64,000 bases of DNA, taken from a virus. Shown here piece by piece: positions 36,725-46,100 of this stretch. How positions within the stretch are numbered: the first letter of the stretch is position 1; each line of letters begins with the position of its first letter. The position numbers and the translations under genes were made by a program. The notes below the pieces were generated by a model. It saw nothing but the letters and a program-made list of their open reading frames with translations. It ran no database searches and was not told the DNA's origin. Location of the stretch: IMG/VR virus record IMGVR_UViG_3300043438_000246, positions 1 through 64,000 of that record; one strand, 5' to 3'.

Positions 36725-37864
36725 ATGTCGGAACAAGAAATCGTAAAGAACTATCCAGGCTCTCCAACCGTAAGCCACCAACACGCAGGTGATGGTGCTT
36801 TCGCATCAGGTGATATTGGCGGAGCAACTGCTACCAGCCCAACCACTTCAAATGTCGGAGCAGAAATGGGAAATATTGCAACAGCGAACTTTGGTGTAAC
36901 CAACGGTCCTAACGCAATTAATCCAACTGGTACACCTGGAGGTATTCTACTTCCAGAACAGGCTCGTCGCTTCATCGACTACGTGTGGGATGCAACAGTT
37001 CTCGCCAAAGATGGTCGTAGAGTTACAATGAGAGCAAACACCATGGAACTTGAAAAAGTTAACGTTGGTGAGCGTGTAATCCGTGCTGCTGCACAGGCAA
37101 GCAATGATTATACAAACGCAGGTGCAACATTTACAAAGGTAGAGTTAACAACCAAGAAGATTCGTCTTGACTGGGAAGTATCTACAGAAGCACTTGAAGA
37201 TAATATTGAAGGCGGAGCGCTTGAAGATCATCTAGTTCGCTTGATGACAAACGCATTTGCTAACGATATCGAAGACCTTGCTATTAATGGCGATGGTTCA
37301 ACTGGAAACTTCCTTTCAATCATGGAAGGTTTCGTACACAAGGTAGAGAATGATGGCGATGCTCACGAAGCACTCGTTACTGTTACTGATGATAACTGGA
37401 CAACTGAAGTAATGCAGGATATTATCCTTGCAATGCCACGTAAGTATCGTGCACTAAAGCAGAACCTAAAGTTCTACGCTGGTACAGATGCATTCCAAGG
37501 TATCGTAAAGAACAACGGAACACTTGCTGATGCTATCGCAGAAGCATTTGCTCCTCGTGCTGCAGGTACAGAGCGCAACCGTCAGGCATACCTTGATGGA
37601 CAGGCACAGACATTCGGCGGAGCACGTACAACACGTGTTCTTGGAATTGACGTACAAGAAGTCCCTTACTACCCAGCAGATTATGTCGACTTGACATTCC
37701 CTGCTAACCGTATTTGGGGATTCCAGAGAGATATCACTGTAAACCGTGAATACAAGCCAAAGAAGGATACAATTGAATACACAGTATTCGTCCGCTTTGG
37801 TCTACAGTGGGAAGAACTTGATGCGGTTGCTTATGCAGACGCAGCATCAGATCCTACTGCATAA
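36725..37864 (+). CDS. Major capsid protein, HK97 fold
   Basis: 379 aa. The ATG at 36725 is 8 nt behind GGAGG; a GTG three codons earlier is less likely. After an N-terminal arm (residues 1-75, YPGSPTVSHQHAGDGAFASG) comes 'GGILLPEQARRFIDYVWDAT', then 'KKIRLDWEVSTEALEDNIEG', DIEDLAINGDG and a C-terminal domain with VLGIDVQEVPYYP and 'WGFQRDITVNREYKPKKDTI', the usual order of HK97-type capsid proteins. Followed by a strong terminator. Confidence 0.9.
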   Translation: MSEQEIVKNYPGSPTVSHQHAGDGAFASGDIGGATATSPTTSNVGAEMGNIATANFGVTNGPNAINPTGTPGGILLPEQARRFIDYVWDATVLAKDGRRVTMRANTMELEKVNVGERVIRAAAQASNDYTNAGATFTKVELTTKKIRLDWEVSTEALEDNIEGGALEDHLVRLMTNAFANDIEDLAINGDGSTGNFLSIMEGFVHKVENDGDAHEALVTVTDDNWTTEVMQDIILAMPRKYRALKQNLKFYAGTDAFQGIVKNNGTLADAIAEAFAPRAAGTERNRQAYLDGQAQTFGGARTTRVLGIDVQEVPYYPADYVDLTFPANRIWGFQRDITVNREYKPKKDTIEYTVFVRFGLQWEELDAVAYADAASDPTA

Positions 37865-37889
37865 TAGTTTATAAAAAACTAAACGATAG

Positions 37890-37916
37890 GGAGGACAGGT
37901 CAAACTGTCCTCCTTT
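37890..37916 (+). terminator. Strong terminator after the capsid gene
   Basis: GGAGGACAG (37890-37898) pairs with CTGTCCTCC (37905-37913) around a 6-nt loop, then TTTATC. The 9-bp GC-rich stem should cap the capsid mRNA; genes beyond need read-through or the promoter at 38167. Confidence 0.75.
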
Positions 37917-37933
37917 ATCAATTAAGGAGCATT

Positions 37934-38158
37934 ATGTCTTATCCAGGAAGTCCAACAGTTCCACACCAACATGATGGTGATGGCGCTATTGCAGTAGGCG
38001 GGGTAGGCGGGGCAATCATAATGGGTCCAAGTGGTATGATTACACAAAATAATGTTTTAGGAAATATACCAACACCAATATTTGGTGATAATATAACAAT
38101 TTCTGGAACACCAAGCGGTATTAAAAGACCACAAACATTGAGAGCAAGTAGAAGATAA
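37934..38158 (+). CDS. Stand-alone copy of the capsid protein N-terminal arm, 74 aa
   Basis: Residues 2-31 (YPGSPTVPHQHDGDGAIAVG and GVGGA) align with capsid protein residues 10-39; 'GNI-x-T-x-x-FG' and 'GTP-x-GI-x-x-P' also align further on. The protein ends in a basic RRASRR-like tail (TLRASRR) where the capsid fold would begin. AAGGAG precedes the ATG. It may bind the head lattice or the scaffold as the capsid arm does, as a minor capsid or decoration part; this is inference. Confidence 0.65.
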   Translation: MSYPGSPTVPHQHDGDGAIAVGGVGGAIIMGPSGMITQNNVLGNIPTPIFGDNITISGTPSGIKRPQTLRASRR

Positions 38159-38166
38159 GTTATCTC

Positions 38167-38175
38167 TGATATAAT
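38167..38175 (+). promoter_or_regulatory. Extended -10 promoter for the neck genes
   Basis: TGATATAAT, then TGGAGGATAAG before the ATG at 38192. It restarts transcription after the capsid terminator. Confidence 0.5.
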
Positions 38176-38191
38176 AGCAGTGGAGGATAAG

Positions 38192-38584
38192 ATGGCAACA
38201 ACAGTAGAAGTAGTAGAAAAATTTAGTAAGAAAACAGTACCACAACTAAAAGCCTATGCAAAAAAGAACAATATTGATCTATATGGAACAAGCACAAAAG
38301 AAGAAATGCTAGAGGCTATTTTGCCTTTTGTACCAAGAAAAGATGTAGAAGAAGTAAAAGAAACAAAAAAAGCAGAAGGACCAAAAGAACAAAAAGAAGC
38401 GCTAGAGTTTCCAACAGACAAGATGGCTTTGTATTCAGAGCGAAATCTTCATTGGAACGGTGTGGGTGCCCTTGAAAAAGGATATAACATTGTCACAAAG
38501 GAGGCATCCGTTAAGTGGCTAAATCATAAGGCAGTTCGTGAAGCATCGCCTAAAGAAGTAGCCAGACATTACGGTAAGATTTAA
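38192..38584 (+). CDS. Head-tail region protein with SAP/Rho-N-like motif, 130 aa
   Basis: The ATG at 38192 follows GGAGG. 'TVPQLKAYAKKNNIDLYGTS' with TKEEMLEAI (residues ~15-43) resembles the small SAP or Rho N-terminal helix-extended-helix fold, often fused to phage head proteins. The C-terminal 'MALYSERNLHWNGVGALEKG' followed by VKWLNHKAVREASPKEVARH is a phrase seen in small proteins after actinophage capsid genes. Charged Lys/Glu linker between them. Confidence 0.6.
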   Translation: MATTVEVVEKFSKKTVPQLKAYAKKNNIDLYGTSTKEEMLEAILPFVPRKDVEEVKETKKAEGPKEQKEALEFPTDKMALYSERNLHWNGVGALEKGYNIVTKEASVKWLNHKAVREASPKEVARHYGKI

Positions 38585-39588
38585 TGCAGATTTTACGTTT
38601 ACCACCATACCCATTAACCATCTCTTATGATGTGCTTTTACCAAATACTGACTACATCCTTGTTATCAATCAAAGCACAAGAAATGTAAATGATGTTACA
38701 GAAACTATTGTTTCTACTGCTGGATCAAAACTAGAATACACTCTTCCAGACCAGTTTAATTCTTATGATGAGTCTTACTATTTGGCTATCTATGAAGCGG
38801 TCTATTCAACTGGCTCTGAATTTCCAGAAGAAGGAGATCTTGTTGTTGAGGATAATCTAGAAATTATGCGTCCTTATGTAAACCCTACAAAACTAGCACA
38901 AAGTTTAGGCTTTACTACAGCAACAGAAATTGCACAATACTTACAATATGAAAACTTAGCACGAGCAATCATTGATTCTATAGTTCCAGGAGGCTTCTAC
39001 TATGAGCGTTCATGGTATGAAACAAATGGTAATGGAACAGACTATCTTGGCATCTGGGATAGAGTATATAAAATTTTAAAGGCATATGAAAACAATGAAC
39101 TTGTCTGGGATTCAACACAAGATCCTGCAGCATTGTTTGAGTGGAGTTATCTATTAACAAAAGACAAGACAGCAATTATTAAAGAGTGGAATCAGCAAAT
39201 GACTGATTCATATGTTAGAGCAGTTGGAACACCAAAGGGTGTACCACTTGGAGAGTCAGATTCAATTTATCTTTACGATACAGAAGATAGCCCCGTAACA
39301 CTAGCAGTAGCCGCAGGAGTAACATTTCCAGTAACATTTAACTATCTATTCTCGCTTGAAACTGGGTACAAGGTAGTTCCTTATGATATTCAAGATGCCG
39401 CAACAATGCTTATTGATGACATTAAATGTGGCAAAATGGAATACCACAAGAGATATATTCTTGATTATTCTACAGACCAATACAAGATTAAGATTGACAA
39501 GTCTGCACTTAGCGGAACAGGCAATATCCTAGTAGACAAAATCCTAGAAAAGTATATTACGAACTTTGGCACACCTGGAGTTTTATAA
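38584..39588 (+). CDS. Neck / head-tail connector protein, 334 aa
   Basis: Residues 1-90 form a beta domain (PLTISYDVLLPNTDYILVIN); the rest is helical with 'LARAIIDSIVPGGFYYERSW' and 'DAATMLIDDIKCGKMEYHKR'. The helical part resembles gp6-like adaptors that line the portal exit. TAATG-coupled on both sides within the neck operon. Confidence 0.6.
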   Translation: MQILRLPPYPLTISYDVLLPNTDYILVINQSTRNVNDVTETIVSTAGSKLEYTLPDQFNSYDESYYLAIYEAVYSTGSEFPEEGDLVVEDNLEIMRPYVNPTKLAQSLGFTTATEIAQYLQYENLARAIIDSIVPGGFYYERSWYETNGNGTDYLGIWDRVYKILKAYENNELVWDSTQDPAALFEWSYLLTKDKTAIIKEWNQQMTDSYVRAVGTPKGVPLGESDSIYLYDTEDSPVTLAVAAGVTFPVTFNYLFSLETGYKVVPYDIQDAATMLIDDIKCGKMEYHKRYILDYSTDQYKIKIDKSALSGTGNILVDKILEKYITNFGTPGVL

Positions 39589-40037
39589 TGGCTGAGTGCG
39601 AGGCAACAGACTTTATCTACCCAATGAAAGCAGATATTTACTATCCAATAATTACACAAAACAATTATGGACAAGCAAATAAAGAATGGGTATTTGATAG
39701 AACTATTATTTGCAACGCAACAACTATAGGTGGCGCAGGAGATGTAGAATTAAAACCAGATGTATTTTTACAGTATGATGGTAAACTTATTGCAAGATCA
39801 AAATCAGACATAAGAACATCTTCTAATAATGCAGAAAATGCAATTACAAACATACTAGTTACAAACATTAGAAGCGCAAGCGATATAGTGTTTTATAAAG
39901 AAACAGCAGGCCCAAGAACTGGCCGTGGAACTATCTATGAAATAGGAACTTTTGAGCCTTTTATTGGTCCATTTGGAGAAATAGAATATTATAAAATGCT
40001 CTGGCGCAGAACAGAGAACCAGACAGTTGGTGACTAG
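39588..40037 (+). CDS. Head-closure-like protein, 149 aa
   Basis: 'ADIYYPIITQNNYGQANKEW' followed by an all-beta body and a closing 'YYKMLWRRTENQTVGD'. The 'ADIYYP-x-x-x-Q-N-x-Y-G' start is that of phage head-tail stoppers (gpFII/gp16-type position). Gene order (adaptor, then stopper) supports this. Confidence 0.6.
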   Translation: MAECEATDFIYPMKADIYYPIITQNNYGQANKEWVFDRTIICNATTIGGAGDVELKPDVFLQYDGKLIARSKSDIRTSSNNAENAITNILVTNIRSASDIVFYKETAGPRTGRGTIYEIGTFEPFIGPFGEIEYYKMLWRRTENQTVGD

Positions 40038-40714
40038 TGAGAGTCTCCATACAGACCAACAACTTTGAAAAAGAACTTCTTAATATTGCTAACTACTCTT
40101 TGGGTTTTTTAGAGGGTGCTCAAAAAGGTAAAAAAGTATTTTTAGATAATCTTGGTAGAGGAGTTATCTTTGCACTAGGACAATACGTAGATGTTGAAGC
40201 AAGAGCAAATAAAGAAGCACTACACCACGTATATGAGTGGTATCAAACAGGAAGTCCCCAAGCAAGATTATTTGACATAACGTACACTGTTAGCAACCTA
40301 GGCCTTTCTCTTAATTCTACTTTTAGACAATCAAGAACTATACAGCAAGATGCAACTACTCCATTTTACAATAAAGCAAAAATAATGGAAAATGGAATAC
40401 CCGTAGTTATTCGACCAAAGAAAAACTCAGTATTAAGATTTTATCAAGGTGGAGAGACTGTCTTTACTTCAAAGCCAGTTACAGTAAGAAATCCTGGAGG
40501 CAATCAGGTTGAAGGATCTTTTGAAAGAATTTTTGATGAATTTATGACAAGATACTTTACTCAAGCATTTTTAAGAGCAAGCGGTATCTCTGATTATATA
40601 AGCAATCCAGTTATATACAAAAAGAATCTTCCAGCAGGGGCAAAACAGGGTAGACCAAAGGGTGTATCTACTGGGTATAAATGGATTACAAATGCAAAGA
40701 TTGAGGTAGAATAA
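40037..40714 (+). CDS. Tail completion / neck protein (gp10-like), 225 aa
   Basis: GTG start overlapping the upstream TAG. N-terminal helices (FEKELLNIANYSLGFLEGAQ, then HHVYEWYQTGSPQARLFDIT) and a C-terminal part with FDEFMTRYFTQAFLRASGI. Order and 'HHVYEWYQTG' suit HK97 gp10-like neck proteins. Confidence 0.6.
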   Translation: MRVSIQTNNFEKELLNIANYSLGFLEGAQKGKKVFLDNLGRGVIFALGQYVDVEARANKEALHHVYEWYQTGSPQARLFDITYTVSNLGLSLNSTFRQSRTIQQDATTPFYNKAKIMENGIPVVIRPKKNSVLRFYQGGETVFTSKPVTVRNPGGNQVEGSFERIFDEFMTRYFTQAFLRASGISDYISNPVIYKKNLPAGAKQGRPKGVSTGYKWITNAKIEVE

Positions 40715-40718
40715 GAAT

Positions 40719-41303
40719 ATGGAAAATGTATTAACAACAGGGTTTCCCCCAACATTTATTAATCACTATATTGTTGGTCAGTTGAACAGATTTGGAATAC
40801 TGGGAAACACAGAGATGGTTCAGAGCCCAGAGCAAATGGTGCCCATTTTTCCAACTAGTCCAACAAACATAGAGGATGTATTTAAAAACTATATAGCCCC
40901 ACCTGGCGTATCAGATCCATTATTGATTCAATATGAAAGATTAGTTAGATTTAGACCAAGTGCATTTTATAGAAATAAAAGAGAACAGGTAGTTTACTAT
41001 TTATATTGCACAAACTTTAGCAAAATAACAGATGCTCATAGAATTATTACAGACTCTCTTGATAGAGAAGATTCAGCAGCACAGGACGTAAATGCCTGGT
41101 GCTCCGACCCAGATACAGCAATAAACCCGTTTAACGTCTACTTTCACAATATTCGGGTATACCAGGCTGACGAGACAAGGGATATCCTAGAACTGGCCTC
41201 AGCCAGAACGGTATATGCAAATAAACTAGTTATTGAGTACGACTACCACACAATAGACGATATTGAAGTCAATGGCGTAGTCTACACAAACCCATACACT
41301 TAA
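40719..41303 (+). CDS. Tail terminator protein, 194 aa
   Basis: 'TGFPPTFINHYIVGQLNRFG' and 'RKREQVVYYLYCTNFSKI'-like segments with a final strand VIEYDYHTID. Its place directly before the major tail protein and its size fit the tail terminator that caps the tube at the neck. The promoter at 41310 follows at once. Confidence 0.6.
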   Translation: MENVLTTGFPPTFINHYIVGQLNRFGILGNTEMVQSPEQMVPIFPTSPTNIEDVFKNYIAPPGVSDPLLIQYERLVRFRPSAFYRNKREQVVYYLYCTNFSKITDAHRIITDSLDREDSAAQDVNAWCSDPDTAINPFNVYFHNIRVYQADETRDILELASARTVYANKLVIEYDYHTIDDIEVNGVVYTNPYT

Positions 41304-41309
41304 AAATGC

Positions 41310-41318
41310 TGTTATACT
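41310..41318 (+). promoter_or_regulatory. Extended -10 promoter of the major tail gene
   Basis: TGTTATACT with a leader of about 55 nt and AGAGGTGAAAAA before the ATG at 41381. Confidence 0.5.
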
Positions 41319-41380
41319 TATTTTGAGGAAACACCCCAACAACTTAATATAGATTCTATTGAAAGTAGAGGTGAAAAAAT

Positions 41381-42016
41381 ATGGCATACACTCGTGGTAC
41401 GTCTACTAACATTATTGTTGGTGCTGCAGCGCTTTTCGTCGCAGACACAACACTAACTGCTGGAACCCTACCTGCTTATGTGGGATCCGAGTCATACAGA
41501 GAGACAATCGCTGATGATTCTGATTTTACTAACGTAGGTTATACAATGAACGGCCTTGAATTGCAGTTCCAACCAGACTTCGGCGAAGTACAGGTTGACC
41601 AACTTCTTGACGTTGCTAAGTTATACAAGCAGGGAATGCAAGTGAACATGGCAACGGCTTTTGCTGAAGCAACACTTGAGAACCTTCTTCTTGCACTTGC
41701 TTACAACTCTGATCAGTTGTCAGGCACAAAGAGCACATCTAACGGACAGGCACTTGACCTATCCGCAGGCGATATTGGCGAATGTCCAGTAGAGCGTGGA
41801 ATTATTGCTGTAGGTCCAGGTACAGGTGACTGTGCGGACTCAGCATACGTAGAGCGTGTTTACAGCGCATACCGTGCACTCTCAATTGAGAATGTAACAG
41901 TATCTGCAAAGCGTGATGAGGCTTCAATGTTTGAAGTATCATTCCGTCTCCTACCAGAGGACACATCTGGTTCATACGGTAAGATCGTAGATCGTACCTG
42001 GACACCAGCAACATAA
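41381..42016 (+). CDS. Major tail tube protein
   Basis: 211 aa. 'NIIVGAAALFVADTTLTAGT' and 'VGYTMNGLELQFQPDFGEVQ' with VDQLLDVAKLYKQGMQVN show the beta-sandwich tube fold used in many actinophages; position between the tail terminator and chaperones agrees. Own promoter upstream and strong terminator downstream suit a highly expressed structural protein. Confidence 0.8.
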   Translation: MAYTRGTSTNIIVGAAALFVADTTLTAGTLPAYVGSESYRETIADDSDFTNVGYTMNGLELQFQPDFGEVQVDQLLDVAKLYKQGMQVNMATAFAEATLENLLLALAYNSDQLSGTKSTSNGQALDLSAGDIGECPVERGIIAVGPGTGDCADSAYVERVYSAYRALSIENVTVSAKRDEASMFEVSFRLLPEDTSGSYGKIVDRTWTPAT

Positions 42017-42038
42017 TCTAGTTTTAGATTAATAACAG

Positions 42039-42070
42039 GCCCATCCCTTCGGGGGTGGGCTTTGTTGTTT
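42039..42070 (+). terminator. Strong terminator with UUCG loop
   Basis: GCCCATCCC pairs with GGGGTGGGC (42039-42047, 42052-42060, one G-U) around TTCG, followed by TTTGTTGTTT. Ends the major tail transcript. The next promoter starts 2 nt later. Confidence 0.85.
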
Positions 42071-42071
42071 G

Positions 42072-42080
42072 TGATAGAAT
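42072..42080 (+). promoter_or_regulatory. Extended -10 promoter, leaderless chaperone gene
   Basis: TGATAGAAT with the ATG at 42088, 7 nt downstream, right behind the terminator. Confidence 0.5.
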
Positions 42081-42087
42081 AGATAGA

Positions 42088-42792
42088 ATGGCTACAGAAA
42101 TATATAATAAAGGTAATATTTATTTAATTGATGGAACAGAATTAGAAATTATCCCATTAAAGATTAAATATTTAAGAGAGTTTATGGTAGAGTTTGAAGG
42201 CATCAAGGATGCTTCAGACGATGATGAGGCTATTGAAGTTTTGTCAAAATGTGTCGGTATTTGTATGAAACAATACTATCCAGAAATAGCAAATACAGTA
42301 GAAGATAACCTTGACCTACCTACAATATATAAAGTTATAGATATTGCTGCTGGTATTAAGATAAATAAAAAATCAGAGGAACCAGTAAAAGAACAAGCAA
42401 AGACTAGTGGTTCTACCTGGGATGATCTTGATTTAGCAAAACTAGAGGCAGAAGTATTTATATTAGGAATTTGGAAAGACTATAAAGAACTAGAAGAGTC
42501 TTTATCTATGCCAGAATTAATGGTTACTCTTTCTAGTAAAAGAGAATTAGATTATGAAGAAAAAAAGTTTTTGGCAGCAATTCAGGGGGTAGATCTAGAT
42601 GGTGCTACTAATTCTGATAAAGGTCAAAAAGAATGGGAAGACATGAAGGCTAGGGTATTTAGTGGTGGTGCTACTTCTGACAGCAACGATGTATTATCAC
42701 TTCAAGGACAAAATGCTAAAAAGGCTGGATTTGGCATCGGTATGGGTCTTGATTATGAAGATGCAAGAGATCCATCCCTTATGAAAAATTAG
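42088..42792 (+). CDS. Tail assembly chaperone, G-T fusion in one frame
   Basis: 234 aa; the start at 42088 is set by the -10 box. Residues 1-95 are a G-type domain (LIDGTELEIIPLKIKYLREF, MKQYYPEIA, LDLPTIYKV). After a Lys/Glu linker the T-type part begins (TSGSTWDDLDLAKLEAEVFI, then KKFLAAIQGVDLDG). In most siphophages G and G-T come from one gene by a -1 frameshift; here the fusion is a single open frame, and a separate G paralogue follows at 42837. Confidence 0.75.
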   Translation: MATEIYNKGNIYLIDGTELEIIPLKIKYLREFMVEFEGIKDASDDDEAIEVLSKCVGICMKQYYPEIANTVEDNLDLPTIYKVIDIAAGIKINKKSEEPVKEQAKTSGSTWDDLDLAKLEAEVFILGIWKDYKELEESLSMPELMVTLSSKRELDYEEKKFLAAIQGVDLDGATNSDKGQKEWEDMKARVFSGGATSDSNDVLSLQGQNAKKAGFGIGMGLDYEDARDPSLMKN

Positions 42793-42800
42793 CCTATTCA

Positions 42801-42809
42801 TGCTATAAT
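42801..42809 (+). promoter_or_regulatory. Extended -10 promoter of the second chaperone
   Basis: TGCTATAAT, then ATAGGAGGCAAA before the ATG at 42837. Confidence 0.5.
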
Positions 42810-42836
42810 TAAGGTTAACCTAAAATAGGAGGCAAA

Positions 42837-43145
42837 ATGGCAACAACAAAGTATGAGGCTCAAAAACTCACACTTATGGATGGTACAGAAATCTCTGTTC
42901 GTCCTTTAAAAATCTCTCTACTTCGTCCATTCATGGCAAAGTTTGAGGGCGTTGCGGCGGTGGCGGATAATAATGAGAAGTCAATGACACTTCTTGTTGA
43001 ATGTGTTCAGATTGCTATGAAGCAGTATAAGCCAGAACTAGCCGATGACATTGAGAAACTAGAAGAAGTTCTAGATTTACCAACTGTCTACAAGATCGTA
43101 GAAGCAGCATCAGGTACAACACTTGCTGCAGACTCTAACGATTAA
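42837..43145 (+). CDS. Tail assembly chaperone, G paralogue, 102 aa
   Basis: 'LMDGTEISVRPLKISLLRPF', MKQYKPELA and LDLPTVYKI align along the whole N-terminal half of 42088-42792. It has a strong ribosome-binding site, ends before any T-like region, and no overlapping frame continues it. Directly followed by the tape measure gene, the usual position of these chaperones, which keep the tape measure soluble. Confidence 0.75.
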   Translation: MATTKYEAQKLTLMDGTEISVRPLKISLLRPFMAKFEGVAAVADNNEKSMTLLVECVQIAMKQYKPELADDIEKLEEVLDLPTVYKIVEAASGTTLAADSND

Positions 43146-43176
43146 TAACAAAAACTAAAAAGCGAGGTGTAACTAG

Positions 43177-46100
43177 ATGGCTGATGTTAATGCTAATATT
43201 GGCGTTAATATTGATACGTCTGCAGCGTTAGCCCAACTAAAGGCTTTACAACGTCAGATATCTCAGTTTCATACATCTATCGCTAAAAGCAGTGAAACTG
43301 CTGCATTGGCGCAGAGGGATCTGCAGAAAAACTTTCTTAATAGCGTAAATGCTATTGGAGCGTTCTCTGCAGAACTCCGCACCGTAAAAACAACTGCTGA
43401 GTCTTTTACTGATTCACTTCAAAAAAACAAGTTCTCAATGCGAGAATATTTCCGCTTTGCAGGCGGTGCAACAAAAACATTTGGAAAATTATTTAAATCT
43501 GAGTTTGACACAATAGGCAAGGTAGCAGATGATCGTGTCAAGAGACTTCAGACTCAGTACATAAAATTAGGTCGTGATACAAGCGGTGTAATGAAGGCAA
43601 TTGCCATTATGCCTAACCAACTTGATATGAGTAATTTTTCTACTCAATCACAAATTGCAGCACAGAAACAAGCAATATTTAATCAATTAGTTAAACAAGG
43701 ATCTACAAATCTTTTAAACTTTGGTAAGAATACCCAGTGGGCTGGCCGCCAGTTAATGGTTGGCTTTACGCTACCACTAGCCACTTTGGGAACGGTAGCA
43801 ACACGTACTTTCATGGAGATGGAAGCACAAACAATAAAATTTAGAAAAGTCTATGGTGATTTATTTACACCAACAGAAGAAACAAACCAAGCACTTGATA
43901 ATATTACAGCACTTGGCCAGATGTTTACAAAATATGGTGTGGCTGTTTCTCAAACAGTTGGCCTTGCAGCAGAGGCTGCAGCAGCAGGTTTTTCTGGAGT
44001 TGACCTACAGCGTCAAACAACAGAAGCAACAAGGCTTTCCGTTCTTGGACAAATTGATTCCAATAAAGCACTTGAAACAACAATTTCATTGCAAAATGCA
44101 TTTAAGATGTCTTCTGAAAACCTTGCATCATCTATTGATTTCTTAAACGCAGTAGAAAACCAAACAGTAGTATCTCTTGATGATATTACAACTGCAATTC
44201 CAAAGGTTGCTCCAGTTATCCAGCAACTAGGTGGAGATGTAAAAGACTTAGCATTCTTTATGGCTGCAATGAAAGAAGGTGGAATTAATGCATCAGAAGG
44301 TGCTAACGCACTTAAGTCTGGTCTTGCAGCATTAATTAATCCAACCACAAAAGCATCTGCAATGCTTGCAGGTTATGGAATAAATATAGACAAAATTATT
44401 GAAGGAAATCAGGGAGATCTAAAAACAACTGTTGTTGAGTTTGCTCAAGCACTTGATACACTTGATCCACTTACCCGTGCAAGAGCAATTGAACAACTAT
44501 TTGGTAAGTTCCAGTTTGCTCGTCTTTCAACTTTGTTTGATAACGTAACAAATCAAAGCGGTCAGGCAGCCCGTGTACTTGAACTAGCAGGAACATCTAT
44601 TGAAGATCTTTCAGCCTTATCTGAAAAAGAATTGGGCATGACTGCAGATTCTGCAATGAATAAGTTTAGAAAGTCTGTTGAAGATTTAAAACTTTCACTT
44701 GTTCCAGTAGGACAAACATTCTTACAAGCAGTAACACCAATTGTTGAATTTATTGGCGGAATACTTGAAAGATTTAACAACCTATCTGATGGTGTAAAGA
44801 AAGCAATCGTAGTACTAACTGTAGCAATTGGAGCAATTGGACCTATTGCACTTATGACATTTGGTTTGCTTGCAAATGGTTTGGCAAATATTGTTAAAGG
44901 CGCACTTGTATTACGTAATGGATATTTAAGATTAACTGGACAAACTCAAATACTTGGTGAACAAACAGAGTATTTAACAATGGAGCAGATTGATGCAGCA
45001 GCAGCATCTCACTCACTAGATCAGTCACACGCAAGACTAACTCAAACATTCACTGCTGAGTCAAGTGCGGTTACTCAACTTATTGCCGCATATCAACAGG
45101 CTACAGTTGCAGCAGCAAAGTTTGCAGCAATCAACCCTGGATTGATGAGACCACCTGGTGCTCCAACAAAGAGAGCAAAGGGAAAACCTATAGTAGTCGG
45201 CGGTAGCGGAAACCAAGACACAGAATTAGCATTACTCACACCTGGAGAAACAGTAATTCCAGCAGAGATGTCAAAGAGATATGGTGCTTTAATCAATGGA
45301 ATGATTGCTGGCAATATTCCTGGATATAGAAGAGGGCTTGGTTCTGGAGACGCAGAATTTGCACAATCTATTGCTGGTGTTGCTCCACAAAGAAGCCAAG
45401 CAGGAGTTCAGGCTTTCTTAGAAAGAGAACTTAAGGCTGTTCCAGAACAACTTGTTCAAGACTTTAAAGACTTAGTTACAACAATTTCTCAAGAAGTAAA
45501 ACTTTCAGAAACAGCACTAAAAGAAAGACTAAAAGCATTTAGAGCACAATACAATGCAAATATTGGGCAACAAGAAGAATTACAGTTTGCACATCTAGAT
45601 ACTGGCAGAAGAGTAAAGGCTGGAGAACTACAGTCAAGTGGAGCAGTAGTTGACCCAAGAACTCAGGCAAGACTAAGAGAATTTGTAGATGCAGCAGGTG
45701 CAGACGCTCTAGTTGATCTTAAAACTGGATTTGGTGTAGAGTTAACTGGATTCTTGAACAATGCAATGCAGGGTGCTGGTGCAAGCCTAGAAGATGCCAT
45801 CAATGACTTTAAGATTGGTGGTGTTGATAAGTTCCGCAAATCAGTTGAAATTGGCGGCGGCAACATGGAAGATTTAGGTCCAGAGTTAGCAGCCTTTGAC
45901 GCAAGGTTCCAACAAAATTTAGAAGAAGCATATAGCCAAGGCGCAAGAATAATTGTAGATAGCCAAGCACAAATTGAGCAAATGAGACAAGAGGCTCTTG
46001 TTAAGGGTGAAACATTTGATGACACAATTTATGTTGCAATGGATACTGTTGCAGAACAAACAAGACAAAATGTTCTTGAATTAGGATCAGGTCTTGAGGC

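Noticed and set aside
42837-43176. Programmed -1 frameshift at the end of the second tail chaperone
   Set aside because: Only 31 nt separate the stop from the tape measure start, and no T-like coding sequence follows in another frame.
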